64,000 nucleotides of DNA from Hyphomicrobiales bacterium (GTDB taxonomy: Bacteria; Pseudomonadota; Alphaproteobacteria; Rhizobiales; Rhizobiaceae). The stretch covers positions 62,001 through 126,000 of the forward strand of contig UCNE01000006.1 in assembly GCA_900473685.1 (NCBI GenBank), in the 5' to 3' direction. The position numbers and the translations under genes are program-made. This document shows, in pieces, positions 48,076 through 59,756 of the stretch. The notes under the pieces are model-generated. The model was given only the letters and a program-made list of their open reading frames with translations. It was not told the DNA's origin and made no database searches. Each line of letters starts with the position of its first letter. Position 1 is the first letter of the stretch.

Positions 48076-48717
48076 TCACGCCGCCTTTTCGGTGGCGAGC
48101 TTCAAGCCAAGCGCGATGAACACCAACCCGCTGGCGCGGTCGATCCATTGGCTGGCGCGCGAGAAGGCTGCCCGCATCTTCGGCGTCGTCATGAACATGC
48201 TGACACCGACGAACCACAGGATCAGGCAACTCGCCATCACCAAGCCGTAGCCGAACTTGACCATGATCGGCGTATGGGCACTGACCACCGTCGAGAAGAT
48301 CGACAGGAAGAAGAACACCGGCTTCGGATTGAGCGCGTTGGCGGCAAAGCCGAGACCGAATGCCTTCAGCCCGGACTGACGCTTTTCACCGGCCTGCACA
48401 CCTTCAGCCTGCGCCGTCATGTCGGTCTTGCCCGCCCGGAGCGACTTGACACCGATATAGAGAAGGTAAGCGACACCGCACCATTTGACGATGTTGAACA
48501 GGTAGATCGACTGCGAAATGAGCAGCCCGAGACCGAGGATTGTATAGGTCACATGGAACATCAGCGAGGTGCCGACGCCAAACGACGTGATGATGGCGGA
48601 ACGGCGGCCGTTGACGATCGACTGGCGCATGACCATGGCAAGGTCTGCACCCGGAGAAACGATAGCGAAGGAAAAGATAGCCATCAGCGAGGCGAGTTCG
48701 AACAGATAGGGATGCAC
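48076..48717 (-). CDS. LysE/RhtB-family amino-acid exporter
   Basis: An inner-membrane exporter of 213 residues with six hydrophobic segments. The family opening FSFAIVSPGADLAMVMRQSI is near the start, and NPKPVFFFLSIF near residue 130. The substrate is usually an amino acid or small metabolite. It lies 28 bases after the MAPEG gene and two bases before the exported-protein gene. Confidence 0.87.
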   Translation of the reverse strand: MHPYLFELASLMAIFSFAIVSPGADLAMVMRQSIVNGRRSAIITSFGVGTSLMFHVTYTILGLGLLISQSIYLFNIVKWCGVAYLLYIGVKSLRAGKTDMTAQAEGVQAGEKRQSGLKAFGLGFAANALNPKPVFFFLSIFSTVVSAHTPIMVKFGYGLVMASCLILWFVGVSMFMTTPKMRAAFSRASQWIDRASGLVFIALGLKLATEKAA

Positions 48718-48745
48718 GGCACTCTCCGTTTATCGCTGTGGGACG

Positions 48746-49159
48746 TCAGAAAACCAGCGTCGCGACCATGATGAGGAGCCCGGCAAGCGAACCGAGCCAG
48801 ATGAGCGAGCGGACATAGGGAATACCCGCCAGATAAAGCGGAATATAGATGATCCGGCAGACAAGCCAAGTCCAGGCACCGGTCAGACCCCAGCCGGCGG
48901 GATCACCGGTGATCGCCAATGCCAGCGACAATCCGACGAAGGCCGGATAGGTCTCACGGAAATTGGCCGATGCCCGTGCCGCGCGTCCAGCCAGCTTGCT
49001 GGAGGGCTTCTTTTCCTCGTCGCGCGGACCGGCATTCCATGCCGATCCAAGTTCGAGGGTTGCGGAAAATCCCTGCAACGAGACATGAAACACCAGCAGC
49101 ACCACGCTCCAGGCGAGGAGCGTGACGAACGGCGATACCGCCAGTGCTGCCGGGTCCAT
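48746..49159 (-). CDS. MAPEG-family membrane protein
   Basis: A 137-residue protein with about four membrane helices. The MAPEG signature region is GRAARASANFRETYPAFVGLSL (about 58-79), including RAxxNFxE. Bacterial members have possible glutathione-linked activities, but the role here is not known. It follows sucB by 12 bases, so it is almost certainly on the suc transcript. Confidence 0.83.
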   Translation of the reverse strand: MDPAALAVSPFVTLLAWSVVLLVFHVSLQGFSATLELGSAWNAGPRDEEKKPSSKLAGRAARASANFRETYPAFVGLSLALAITGDPAGWGLTGAWTWLVCRIIYIPLYLAGIPYVRSLIWLGSLAGLLIMVATLVF

Positions 49160-49171
49160 ACCTGTCGTTCC

Positions 49172-50410
49172 TTACAGATCGAGAACGAGGCGTTCCGGAT
49201 CTTCCAGGCTTTCCTTGACGCGCACCAGGAAGGTGACCGCTTCCTTGCCATCGACGATGCGGTGATCGTAAGACAGCGCCAGATACATCATCGGACGGAT
49301 GACGATCTGCCCACCGACGACGACCGGACGATCCTGGATCTTGTGCATGCCGAGAATACCCGACTGCGGTGCATTGAGGATCGGCGAGGACATCAGCGAG
49401 CCGTAGACGCCACCGTTGGTGATCGTGAACGTGCCGCCCTGCATATCGCCCATGGAGAGTGCGCCATCGCGGGCGAGCTTGGCGAGACGGCCGAGATCCT
49501 TCTCGACTTCGGCGATCGACATCTCGTCGGCGTCGCGGATGACCGGAACGACGAGGCCCTTATCGGTGCCGACGGCCATGCCAATATGGCAGAAGTTCTT
49601 GTAGATGATGTCGGTGCCGTCGATTTCAGCGTTGACCGAAGGAATTTCCTTCAGGGCATGCGTCACCGCCTTGGTGAAGAAGCCCATGAAGCCGAGCTTA
49701 ACGCCGTGCTTCTTCTCAAAGATGTCCTTGTACTTGGTGCGCAGCGCCATCACTGCCGACATGTCCACCTCATTATAGGTGGTTAGCATCGCTGCCGTGT
49801 TCTGCGCATCCTTGAGGCGCTTGGCGATGGTCTGGCGCAGGCGGGTCATCTTGACGCGCTCTTCGCGCGGCGCATCCTCGGCCGACGACGGGCCGCGCGA
49901 CACGACCTTCACCGGCTCGGAAGCGGCTGGTGCCGAAATGCCCTTGGCAACGGCAGCAATGACATCGCCCTTGAGGACCTGGCCACGCTTGCCGGAGCCA
50001 TCGACCTGATCGGCCGAGAGGTTGTTTTCAGCCAGCATCTTGGCAGCAGCAGGGGCAGCCGGCATGGCGGAAGCAACCGGCGTGGAAGCCGGTGCAGCAG
50101 CAGCGGCAGCCGGGGCTGCGGCGGCCGGTTCGGCCTTCTTTTCGGTAGCGGCCGGAGCAGCAGCGCCTGCAGCGCCAGCTGCAATGTTGCCGAGCAGCGC
50201 GCCGAGGCCGACGGTCTCGCCGGCAGCGGCGACGATTTCGGACAGCACGCCTGCAGCCGGCGACGGAACTTCGATCGTCACCTTGTCGGTTTCAAGCTCA
50301 AGCAGCGGCTCATCAGCCTTGACGGTATCGCCAACCTTCTTGAACCAGGTACCGATGGTGGCTTCGCTGACGGATTCGCCCAGAGTGGGAACGCGGATTT
50401 CTGTGGCCAT
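49172..50410 (-). CDS. sucB: 2-Oxoglutarate dehydrogenase E2, dihydrolipoyl succinyltransferase
   Basis: It transfers the succinyl group from SucA to coenzyme A. Length is 412 residues. One N-terminal lipoyl domain (about 1-77) has the lipoylated Lys in [11 protein letters not shown]. Ala/Pro-rich linkers and a small E1/E3-binding domain (about 115-150) follow. The catalytic domain ends in [17 protein letters not shown] with the His and Asp of HxxxDG. It lies 75 bases after sucA across a hairpin. Confidence 0.95.
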   Translation of the reverse strand: MATEIRVPTLGESVSEATIGTWFKKVGDTVKADEPLLELETDKVTIEVPSPAAGVLSEIVAAAGETVGLGALLGNIAAGAAGAAAPAATEKKAEPAAAAPAAAAAAPASTPVASAMPAAPAAAKMLAENNLSADQVDGSGKRGQVLKGDVIAAVAKGISAPAASEPVKVVSRGPSSAEDAPREERVKMTRLRQTIAKRLKDAQNTAAMLTTYNEVDMSAVMALRTKYKDIFEKKHGVKLGFMGFFTKAVTHALKEIPSVNAEIDGTDIIYKNFCHIGMAVGTDKGLVVPVIRDADEMSIAEVEKDLGRLAKLARDGALSMGDMQGGTFTITNGGVYGSLMSSPILNAPQSGILGMHKIQDRPVVVGGQIVIRPMMYLALSYDHRIVDGKEAVTFLVRVKESLEDPERLVLDL

Positions 50411-50452
50411 GATTTTTTGTCGTCCGTTGATCGGGTGTCTGTTTCTGTTGAG

Positions 50453-50480
50453 GCAAAAGAGGGAGGCCTTTCAGCCTCCC
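50453..50480 (-). terminator. Terminator-like hairpin between sucA and sucB
   Basis: GGGAGGC and GCCTCCC (50461-50467 and 50474-50480) form a 7-bp stem with a six-base loop, followed on the minus strand by TCTTTTG. It could partly end transcription after sucA. Confidence 0.45.
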
Positions 50481-50485
50481 ATGTT

Positions 50486-53482
50486 TCAGCCGCCGAGGGC
50501 GTCTTCGAGGAATGCCGCGAGCTGCGCCAGATGCTTCGACATCAGGCCCGTCGCCGGAGAGGCGGCAGCCGGACGGCCGGTGTAACGCACGCGCTGGTAC
50601 TTCGCATCGATATGGGCAAGCACCCATTCCAGATACGGGTCGATGAACGACCATGCACCCATGTTCTTCGGCTCTTCCTGGCACCAGACCATTTCGGCAT
50701 GACGGAAGCGCGAGAGTTCGTTGATCAGCGCCTTGGCCGGGAACGGATAAAGCTGTTCGACGCGCAGCAGGTAGACATCGTCGATGCCACGCTTTTCGCG
50801 CTCTTCCAGCAGGTCGTAATAGACCTTGCCGGTGCAGAGCACGACGCGGCGAATCTTGGTATCCTTCTGCAGCTTGATCGGACCGTCCTTGATGACCTCG
50901 GCATCGTCCCAAAGCAGACGGTGGAACGAGGTCTCGCCCGCCATTTCCGACAGCGAGGAAACGGCCCGCTTGTGGCGCAGCAGCGACTTCGGCGTCATCA
51001 TGATCAGCGGCTTGCGGAAGTCGCGCTTCACCTGGCGGCGCAGGATGTGGAAGTAGTTTGCCGGCGTCGTGACGTTGGCAACCTGCATGTTGTCTTCTGC
51101 GCACATCTGCAGCCAGCGCTCGAGACGAGCCGAGGAATGCTCCGGACCCTGGCCTTCGTAGCCGTGCGGCAGCAGGCAGACGAGGCCGGACATGCGCAGC
51201 CACTTGCGTTCTCCTGACGAGATGAACTGGTCGAACACGACCTGCGCACCGTTGGCGAAGTCACCGAACTGGGCTTCCCAGAGGGTCAGCGCGTTCGGAC
51301 GGGCCAGCGAGTAGCCATATTCGAAGCCGAGTACCGCCTCTTCCGAAAGCATCGAGTTGATGACTTCGTAACGGGCCTGGGCCGGCGACAGATTGGCAAG
51401 CGGGATGTAGCGGTCTTCGGTCTCCTGATCGTAGAGAACCGAATGGCGCTGCGAGAACGTGCCGCGTTCGCAATCCTGACCCGACAGGCGGATCTTGGTG
51501 CCTTCGACGCAGAGCGTGCCGAATGCAAGCGCTTCCGCCATTGCCCAGTCGATGCCTTCACCGGTCTGGACCATGTTGGCGCGGCCGTCCATGAAACGCT
51601 GGATGGTCTTGTGCGCGTTGAAGCCGGCCGGAACTTCCGACAGCTTGCGGCCAACTTCCTTCAGGGCCTTCATCGGCACCGAAGTCTTGCCGCGGCGCTG
51701 CTCATCCTGGTTGTCGGCAGCGCGAAGCCCCGACCAGACGCCGTCCAGCCAGTCGGCCTTGTTCGGCTTGTAGGATTGGCCTGCCTCGAACTCCTGCTCG
51801 AGATGCGCACGCCAATCGGCCCGCATCTTTTCCAGTTCGCCTTCGGAAATCAGGCCTTCGGCGATCAGACGCTGGCCGTAGATCTGCACGACCGTCTTGT
51901 GGGCGCGGATGACCTTGTACATCTTCGGCTGGGTGAACGACGGCTCGTCGCCTTCGTTATGGCCGAAGCGGCGGTAGCAGAACATGTCGATAACGACAGG
52001 CTTGTGGTACTTCATGCGGTATTCGGTGGCGATCTTGGCCGCGTAGGTCACCGCTTCCGGATCGTCACCATTGACGTGGAAGATCGGCGCTTCGATCATC
52101 TTGGCGACGTCGGACGGATAGGGCGACGAACGCGAGAAGGCCGGATTGGTGGTGAAGCCGATCTGGTTATTGATGATGAAGTGCACGGTACCGGCAACGC
52201 GATGACCGCGCAGGCCCGACAGGCCGAGAATTTCGGCCGTGACGCCCTGGCCGGCGAAAGCCGCATCGCCGTGCAGCAACAGCGGCATGACCTGCGCCCG
52301 CTCGGACAACGGAATGACGTCGCCTTCGAAGATCTTCGCCATCTGGTCCTGCTTGGCGCGGGCCTTGCCCATGACCACAGGATTGACGATTTCCAGATGC
52401 GACGGGTTGGCCGTCAGCGACAGGTGAACCTTGTTGCCGTCGAACTCGCGGTCCGAGGAGGCACCGAGATGGTACTTCACGTCGCCCGAGCCTTCAACGT
52501 CGTCAGGCGCGTAAGAGCCGCCCTTGAACTCGTGGAACACGGCGCGATGCGGCTTGCCCATGACGTTGGTCAGGACGTTCAGACGGCCACGATGGGCCAT
52601 GCCGAGGATGACTTCCTTCAGGCCTTCCTGGCCGCCGCGCTTGATGATCTGCTCCAGCGCCGGGATCAGCGATTCACCACCGTCGAGACCGAAGCGCTTG
52701 GTGCCCTTGTACTTGACGTCGATGAACTGCTCGAAGCCTTCCGCCTCGATCAGCTTCTGCAGGATGGCCTTCTTGCCTTCCGGCGTGAAGTCGACGCCCT
52801 TGTCCGGACCTTCGATGCGTTCCTGGATCCAGCCTTTGATTTCCGGATCGGAGATGTGCATGAACTCGACACCGAGCGTCGAGCAATAGGTGCGCTCGAG
52901 AATGTCAACGATCTCGCGCAGGGTGGCGTATTCAAGACCCAGCACGTTGTCGATAAAGATCGGCCGGTCCATGTCTTCCGGGCCGAAACCGTAGTTCGAC
53001 GGCGAAAGCTCGTGATAATCCTCGACCGGCGCGGCGATTGCCAGCGGGTCGAGTTTGGCATGCAGATGGCCACGCATACGATAGGCGCGGATCAGCATGA
53101 TGGCGCGCACGCTGTCGCGGGTCGACTGGTGAACGTCGGCGGGCGCTGCGGCAACGCCGGTCGCGGCAGCCTTGGCTTCGGCCTTCGCCTGTACCTTCTT
53201 TTCGATGACCTTTTCGACCGTGCCCCAGTCGCCATCCAGCGCCGAAACCAGATCGCCGCTGGCTTGGATCGGCCAGTGCGGCTTCTTCCAGGAAGCGCCC
53301 TTGGCGGCCTTGATCACGTCTTCCGGCTGCTCCTGCAGCGCCTTGAAGAACGACTGCCATTCGCCGGAGACCGACGACGGATCGTTTTCGTAGCGCGCAT
53401 AGAGCTGGTCGATATAGCCGGCATTCGCTCCGTCGAGGAACGAAGTCAGCTGAAATTGCTCGTTGGCTTCTTGCCGTGCCAT
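50486..53482 (-). CDS. sucA: 2-Oxoglutarate dehydrogenase E1
   Basis: It decarboxylates 2-oxoglutarate with thiamine diphosphate. Length is 998 residues, normal for alphaproteobacteria. The N-terminal helix QLTSFLDGANAGYIDQLYARY binds E2. The cofactor motif is GDAAFAGQGVTAEILGLSGL, followed by HFIINNQIGFTT. The pyrimidine-binding part has LPHGYEGQGPEHSSARLERW (with flanking C). It is in the mdh-sucCDAB block, 168 bases after sucD. Confidence 0.96.
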   Translation of the reverse strand: MARQEANEQFQLTSFLDGANAGYIDQLYARYENDPSSVSGEWQSFFKALQEQPEDVIKAAKGASWKKPHWPIQASGDLVSALDGDWGTVEKVIEKKVQAKAEAKAAATGVAAAPADVHQSTRDSVRAIMLIRAYRMRGHLHAKLDPLAIAAPVEDYHELSPSNYGFGPEDMDRPIFIDNVLGLEYATLREIVDILERTYCSTLGVEFMHISDPEIKGWIQERIEGPDKGVDFTPEGKKAILQKLIEAEGFEQFIDVKYKGTKRFGLDGGESLIPALEQIIKRGGQEGLKEVILGMAHRGRLNVLTNVMGKPHRAVFHEFKGGSYAPDDVEGSGDVKYHLGASSDREFDGNKVHLSLTANPSHLEIVNPVVMGKARAKQDQMAKIFEGDVIPLSERAQVMPLLLHGDAAFAGQGVTAEILGLSGLRGHRVAGTVHFIINNQIGFTTNPAFSRSSPYPSDVAKMIEAPIFHVNGDDPEAVTYAAKIATEYRMKYHKPVVIDMFCYRRFGHNEGDEPSFTQPKMYKVIRAHKTVVQIYGQRLIAEGLISEGELEKMRADWRAHLEQEFEAGQSYKPNKADWLDGVWSGLRAADNQDEQRRGKTSVPMKALKEVGRKLSEVPAGFNAHKTIQRFMDGRANMVQTGEGIDWAMAEALAFGTLCVEGTKIRLSGQDCERGTFSQRHSVLYDQETEDRYIPLANLSPAQARYEVINSMLSEEAVLGFEYGYSLARPNALTLWEAQFGDFANGAQVVFDQFISSGERKWLRMSGLVCLLPHGYEGQGPEHSSARLERWLQMCAEDNMQVANVTTPANYFHILRRQVKRDFRKPLIMMTPKSLLRHKRAVSSLSEMAGETSFHRLLWDDAEVIKDGPIKLQKDTKIRRVVLCTGKVYYDLLEEREKRGIDDVYLLRVEQLYPFPAKALINELSRFRHAEMVWCQEEPKNMGAWSFIDPYLEWVLAHIDAKYQRVRYTGRPAAASPATGLMSKHLAQLAAFLEDALGG

Positions 53483-53599
53483 GGTGCTCTGCGGACCTGT
53501 CCGTCCGCCTCCTGACTTGTTAACTCTGCCGGGTGTTGGCCCCGGTGAACCGCATTTTTCGAAAGCGCCGGATGCGCCTCCGCGTCATCAGATGGTGCG

Positions 53600-53630
53600 G
53601 ACCGGGCCAGCCGCAATGGGCGGCCCGGTC
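53600..53630. other. Intercistronic hairpin between sucD and sucA
   Basis: GACCGGGCC and GGCCCGGTC (53600-53608 and 53622-53630) form a 9-bp stem about 20 bases after the sucD stop. There is no T-run after it on the minus strand. It may protect the upstream message or allow different sucCD and sucAB levels. Confidence 0.45.
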
Positions 53631-53650
53631 ACGTTATCGGTTGAAACGTC

Positions 53651-54553
53651 TCAGCCCTTGAGGACTTCGACAAGCGTCTTGCCGAGGCGTGCCGGGGAGG
53701 GCGATACCTTGATACCGGCTGCTTCCATGGCGGAGATCTTGGATTCCGCATCGCCCTTGCCGCCGGAAACGACAGCACCGGCGTGGCCCATGGTACGGCC
53801 CTTCGGAGCAGTCCGGCCGGCGATGAAGCCTGCCATCGGCTTCTTGCGGCCCTTCTTGGCTTCGTCGATCAGGAACTGCGCTGCATCTTCTTCAGCCGAA
53901 CCGCCGATTTCGCCGATCATGATGATCGAGGTCGTGGCCGGATCGGCCAGGAACATCTCGAGCACGTCGATGAACTCGGTACCCTTGACCGGGTCGCCGC
54001 CGATGCCGACAGCCGTCGTCTGGCCAAGGCCTTCGTTCGACGTCTGGAACACGGCTTCATAGGTCAACGTGCCGGAACGCGACACGATACCGACCGAACC
54101 CTTGCGGAAGATCGAGCCCGGCATGATGCCGATCTTGCATTCTTCCGGGGTCAGGATGCCCGGGCAGTTGGGGCCGAGAAGACGCGACTTGGAACGGTCG
54201 AGGCGAGCCTTGACACGGACCATGTCCATGACCGGAATGCCTTCGGTGATGCAGGTGATGAACGGGATTTCGGCTTCGATCGCCTCGATGATCGCGTCTG
54301 CGGCACCGGCCGGCGGAACGTAGATCACCGATGCGTCAGCGCCGGTGCGTTCCTTGGCTTCCGCGACGGACGCGAAGATCGGCAGGCTTTCGCCCTTCGA
54401 GCCCGTCCAGGTTTCGCCACCCTTCTTCGGGTGGATACCACCGACCATCTGCGTGCCGTAGTAAGCAAGCGCCTGTTCGGTGTGGAACGTGCCGGTCTTG
54501 CCGGTCAGGCCCTGAACCAGGACCTTGGTATTCTTGTTGACGAGAATAGACAT
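53651..54553 (-). CDS. sucD: Succinyl-CoA synthetase alpha subunit
   Basis: It carries the CoA-binding site and the phosphohistidine, and makes ATP or GTP from succinyl-CoA with SucC. Length is 300 residues. CoA-binding [16 protein letters not shown] is at about 13-28, [10 protein letters not shown] in the middle, and the phospho-His lies in [17 protein letters not shown] (about residue 247). It follows sucC by 18 bases. Confidence 0.96.
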   Translation of the reverse strand: MSILVNKNTKVLVQGLTGKTGTFHTEQALAYYGTQMVGGIHPKKGGETWTGSKGESLPIFASVAEAKERTGADASVIYVPPAGAADAIIEAIEAEIPFITCITEGIPVMDMVRVKARLDRSKSRLLGPNCPGILTPEECKIGIMPGSIFRKGSVGIVSRSGTLTYEAVFQTSNEGLGQTTAVGIGGDPVKGTEFIDVLEMFLADPATTSIIMIGEIGGSAEEDAAQFLIDEAKKGRKKPMAGFIAGRTAPKGRTMGHAGAVVSGGKGDAESKISAMEAAGIKVSPSPARLGKTLVEVLKG

Positions 54554-54571
54554 GAGTTCGGGTCCTTAAAA

Positions 54572-55765
<1,194 letters not shown>

Positions 55766-55796
55766 GGGGATATTTCCTGTTTAAGCCGAGCGGCAA

Positions 55797-56852
<1,056 letters not shown>

Positions 56853-56917
56853 TCAAAACCTAAAATATCAACCGATACTTTTGGATGGAACAATTTCAAT
56901 CGGTTAGATAATAAAAT

Positions 56918-56935
56918 TCTTACGTAAACGTAAGA
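56918..56935. promoter_or_regulatory. 18-bp palindrome in the zapE-mdh gap
   Basis: TCTTACGT-AA-ACGTAAGA has perfect 8-base arms, in an AT-rich region 160 bases upstream of mdh. It could be an operator for the mdh-suc operon. On the minus strand it is followed by ATTTTATT, so it could equally be a weak terminator for zapE. A second inverted pair, AACCGAT (56870-56876) and ATCGGTT (56899-56905), lies closer to mdh. Confidence 0.45.
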
Positions 56936-56953
56936 TATTTTGTCGCTGGCACG

Positions 56954-58108
56954 TCATAAAACAGCAGAAACTGCGTGATAAGTAGCCGCATATTCCTTGC
57001 TCTGCAGCTCGATCAGCCGCGATACCGTACGGTCGAATTCAAACCCTTCGGTGCCTTTTTTCGCCGTCAGCAGATCGATCGGCGCCGATACTGCAGAAGC
57101 AAACAGCCGGGCACCGTGATCGTAGATCGTGTCGACCAGCATGATGAAGCGCTTGGTCTCGTTGCGGCGCTCCGGCCCAAGATGCGGAATATGCTCGACG
57201 AAGATCGTCCGGTAATGCGAGAGGATGACCAGATAATCGGCGGCGGCGAGCGGCTTTTCGCAGAGATCGGCGAAGGAAAACCGCGCGCATTCACCGGCAG
57301 CCTTCGGCACGGTGATCTTGCGTCCCTTAAATGCCACCTCGGCGGAGGCAACGGTCAGGCCCGCCGTTGCTAGCTTCCAGGCATTGTCGAGCTCGGTGTC
57401 GGCCTCCGGCCCGAGCGGCGACGACCAGACCGGCAGGCCCTCGATCTTCGCCAGCCGGTAATCCGTCGTCGTATCCAGCGGCACGATAGCGGCATGCGCC
57501 TTCAACAGGTCGATGAACGGCAGGAACAGACCACGATTAAGACCGTCCTTGTAGAGATTGCCCGGCTCGACATTGGAGGTCGCCACCAATACGCAGCCCT
57601 TGGAAAACAGCTCGCCGAACAGCCGCGACAGGATCATCGCATCGGCAATATCGGTGACGGAAAACTCGTCAAAACACAGAAGCCGCGCTTCGGCAAAGAT
57701 CTCGGCCGCCACCGGCGGCATCGGATCGGCCTGGCGCGTCTCACCGTTCTTCAGCTTCTGCCGGTGCTTGAAGATGCGCTCATGCACATCGGCCATGAAT
57801 TCGTGGAAATGCGCCCGGCGCTTGCGCTTGATCGGCACCGTCTCGAAGAACAAGTCCATCAGCATGGTCTTGCCACGCCCGACGCCCCCGTAGAGATAAA
57901 GCCCCTTGAGCGGCGGATGTTCGTTCTTGCGTGAAGCAAACAGCCATCCAAGCGCATTCGACTTGCGCTCGGCGCGGCTGGCAGCCAGTTCCGAGGAAAG
58001 ATGATCGAGGCGCTTGGCGATGGCAAGCTGCGCCGGGTCGCGCGAAAGCGCTCCCGCCGCGATCATGGCTTCGAGTTTTCGCGAAATGCTGTCTTCGGGA
58101 TTTGGCAC
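56954..58108 (-). CDS. zapE: ZapE-type AFG1 ATPase
   Basis: An AFG1-family P-loop ATPase of 384 residues, linked in other bacteria to cell division under low oxygen and in mitochondria to protein quality control. Walker A is GGVGRGKTMLMD near residue 73, and Walker B is LLCFDEFSVTD. FHEFMADVHERI follows Walker A, and NRGLFLPFID and IPHLGPERRNETKRFIMLVD are family blocks. It lies upstream of mdh on the same strand, an arrangement common in rhizobia. Confidence 0.92.
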   Translation of the reverse strand: MPNPEDSISRKLEAMIAAGALSRDPAQLAIAKRLDHLSSELAASRAERKSNALGWLFASRKNEHPPLKGLYLYGGVGRGKTMLMDLFFETVPIKRKRRAHFHEFMADVHERIFKHRQKLKNGETRQADPMPPVAAEIFAEARLLCFDEFSVTDIADAMILSRLFGELFSKGCVLVATSNVEPGNLYKDGLNRGLFLPFIDLLKAHAAIVPLDTTTDYRLAKIEGLPVWSSPLGPEADTELDNAWKLATAGLTVASAEVAFKGRKITVPKAAGECARFSFADLCEKPLAAADYLVILSHYRTIFVEHIPHLGPERRNETKRFIMLVDTIYDHGARLFASAVSAPIDLLTAKKGTEGFEFDRTVSRLIELQSKEYAATYHAVSAVL

Positions 58109-58144
58109 GCGCTGGACCGCTCTGGTGTCGGAAACGACGGCAAG

Positions 58145-58168
58145 AAAAAGCCCGGCTCGAGCCGGGCT
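58145..58168 (-). terminator. Terminator of the Omp19-like gene
   Basis: AGCCCGGCTCGAGCCGGGCT is a perfect 20-base palindrome at 58149-58168, followed on the minus strand by TTTTTC. It starts five bases after the stop codon. Confidence 0.85.
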
Positions 58169-58173
58169 GATGA

Positions 58174-58716
58174 TTAGCGGCTGAGACTGACCGGCTGGCC
58201 GCCATTGGTCGAACCGTCAAAGCGTGCATCGGCCGTCTTGAACAGTCGGGCGAGCGGATTGCCGTTGCGGTCCTTCAAGACGACCTGCTTGCCGGCCACT
58301 TCCCAGGAGCCCATCGACGTCAGTTCGCCGGCGCAACCGCGCGTACCGCCGCGCGAGCCGCTGCCGAGATTGGTGAGCGTCAGGAACATGTCGCAGGATG
58401 CGCCCGCATTCGAGACACGCCAGTTGCCGACCATCGATTCCTTGGTGACATCAAGCGCATTGGCCGCCGCAGCAGTATCGCCAGCACCCGGCGTCGTAAC
58501 ACCGCCAACCGCCGCCGTGCCGCTGACCGGAGCTGCCGGAAACTGCGAGGTATCGCCGGGCGCCGCAAGCTGGCCGGAAGAGACACTCGGCACAGGCTGC
58601 GCCTGCAATGGAGCCGGCGACACGGGGTTTCCACCGAAATCGCTCATGGACGTCCTCTGACATCCAGCCAGCGCCAGCACCAAGGCCAGTCCCGCTACCG
58701 TATGTATTGTCCGCAT
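58174..58716 (-). CDS. omp19: Omp19-like outer-membrane lipoprotein with AprI/Inh protease-inhibitor domain
   Basis: A 180-residue lipoprotein. The signal peptide ends in a lipobox LALAGC with lipidated Cys19. A Pro/Ala/Ser-rich linker (about 25-90) is followed by the AprI/Inh beta-barrel domain (about 92-180) with [32 protein letters not shown] and the end [16 protein letters not shown]. Two domain Cys residues probably form the usual disulphide. Layout and C-terminal motif match Brucella Omp19 (which ends in a very similar FDG-TGGQ-V-LSR), a surface lipoprotein that inhibits proteases. The gene stands alone between zapE and sdh. Confidence 0.85.
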   Translation of the reverse strand: MRTIHTVAGLALVLALAGCQRTSMSDFGGNPVSPAPLQAQPVPSVSSGQLAAPGDTSQFPAAPVSGTAAVGGVTTPGAGDTAAAANALDVTKESMVGNWRVSNAGASCDMFLTLTNLGSGSRGGTRGCAGELTSMGSWEVAGKQVVLKDRNGNPLARLFKTADARFDGSTNGGQPVSLSR

Positions 58717-58906
58717 GTTTTAGCTCCCGATCATCTCTGCTATCGCGTTGTCCAGGGGAATATAGGCGGAATTAGCTTAAAACTAACTTTAAATTCAAGA
58801 TGCGCCTGATTCTTTAGGACCTGTGGCATGATTGAAACGGTTGTGCACACTGCGTGGTAGAGTTGCCGCCACTCCGAGCCCACCCCTCCAAAAGACCTGC
58901 TCACAC

Positions 58907-58930
58907 AAAAACGCCGGGCAGAACCCGGCG
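58907..58930 (-). terminator. Terminator of the sdhCDAB operon
   Basis: CGCCGGG and CCCGGCG (58912-58918, 58924-58930) form a 7-bp stem with a five-base loop, followed on the minus strand by TTTTTG. It starts about 35 bases after the sdhB stop. Confidence 0.8.
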
Positions 58931-58964
58931 CTTGGAATTCATCTACAGACGCAATAACGGCCGA

Positions 58965-59744
58965 TTAAACCCGCCGTTCGACCATCATCTTCTTGATCTC
59001 GCCAATGGCCTTCGCCGGGTTCAAACCCTTTGGACAGGTCTGGGCGCAGTTCATGATCGTGTGGCAGCGGTAGAGGCGGAAGGGGTCTTCCAGGTTGTCG
59101 AGACGCTCGCCCTTGGCCTCGTCGCGGCTGTCGATCAGCCAGCGATAGGCCTGCAGCAGCACGGCCGGGCCGAGATAACGGTCGCCGTTCCACCAGTAGC
59201 TGGGGCACGAGGCGGAACAGCAGGCGCAGAGAATGCACTCATAGAGGCCGTCGAGCTTCTGGCGATCCTCGTGGCTCTGCTTCCATTCCTTAGCCGGCGT
59301 TGGCGAAACCGTCTTCAGCCAGGGCTCGATCGAGCGGTGCTGGGCGTAGAAGTTGGTGAGATCCGGCACCAGATCCTTGACGACAGGCATATGCGGCAGC
59401 GGGTAGACCTTCACGGTCCCCTTCACCTCGTCCATGCCCTTGGTGCAGGCCAGCGTATTGGTGCCGTCGATGTTCATGGCGCAGGAACCGCAGATGCCTT
59501 CGCGGCAGGAGCGGCGAAGCGTCAGCGTCGGGTCGATCTTGTTCTTGATGTAGAGCAGCGCATCGAGAACCATCGGGCCGCAATCGTCGACATCGATATA
59601 GAACGTGTCGATCGACGGGTTCTTACCGTCGTCCGGGCTCCAGCGGTAGATGCGGAACTCGCGGGTGTTGGTGGCACCGGCCGGCTTCGGCCAGACCTTA
59701 CCTTCTGTCATCGTCGAGTTCTTGGGGAGAGCGAGTTCAACCAT
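58965..59744 (-). CDS. sdhB: Succinate dehydrogenase iron-sulphur subunit
   Basis: It carries electrons from SdhA to quinone. Length is 259 residues. [2Fe-2S] ligands are in CREGICGSC and a distal Cys (LAC). The [4Fe-4S] cluster is [12 protein letters not shown], and the [3Fe-4S] cluster is [17 protein letters not shown]. It is the last gene of the operon, 12 bases after sdhA. Confidence 0.96.
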   Translation of the reverse strand: MVELALPKNSTMTEGKVWPKPAGATNTREFRIYRWSPDDGKNPSIDTFYIDVDDCGPMVLDALLYIKNKIDPTLTLRRSCREGICGSCAMNIDGTNTLACTKGMDEVKGTVKVYPLPHMPVVKDLVPDLTNFYAQHRSIEPWLKTVSPTPAKEWKQSHEDRQKLDGLYECILCACCSASCPSYWWNGDRYLGPAVLLQAYRWLIDSRDEAKGERLDNLEDPFRLYRCHTIMNCAQTCPKGLNPAKAIGEIKKMMVERRV

Positions 59745-59756
59745 GATTCAATCTCC

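Noticed and set aside
51443-53515. 690-residue plus-strand frame opposite sucA
   Set aside because: Antisense of a gene with intact 2-oxoglutarate dehydrogenase motifs, and no features of its own.
56949-56964. TGGCACG in the zapE-mdh gap considered as a sigma-54 promoter
   Set aside because: No GC element follows at the required spacing, and the strand points away from mdh.
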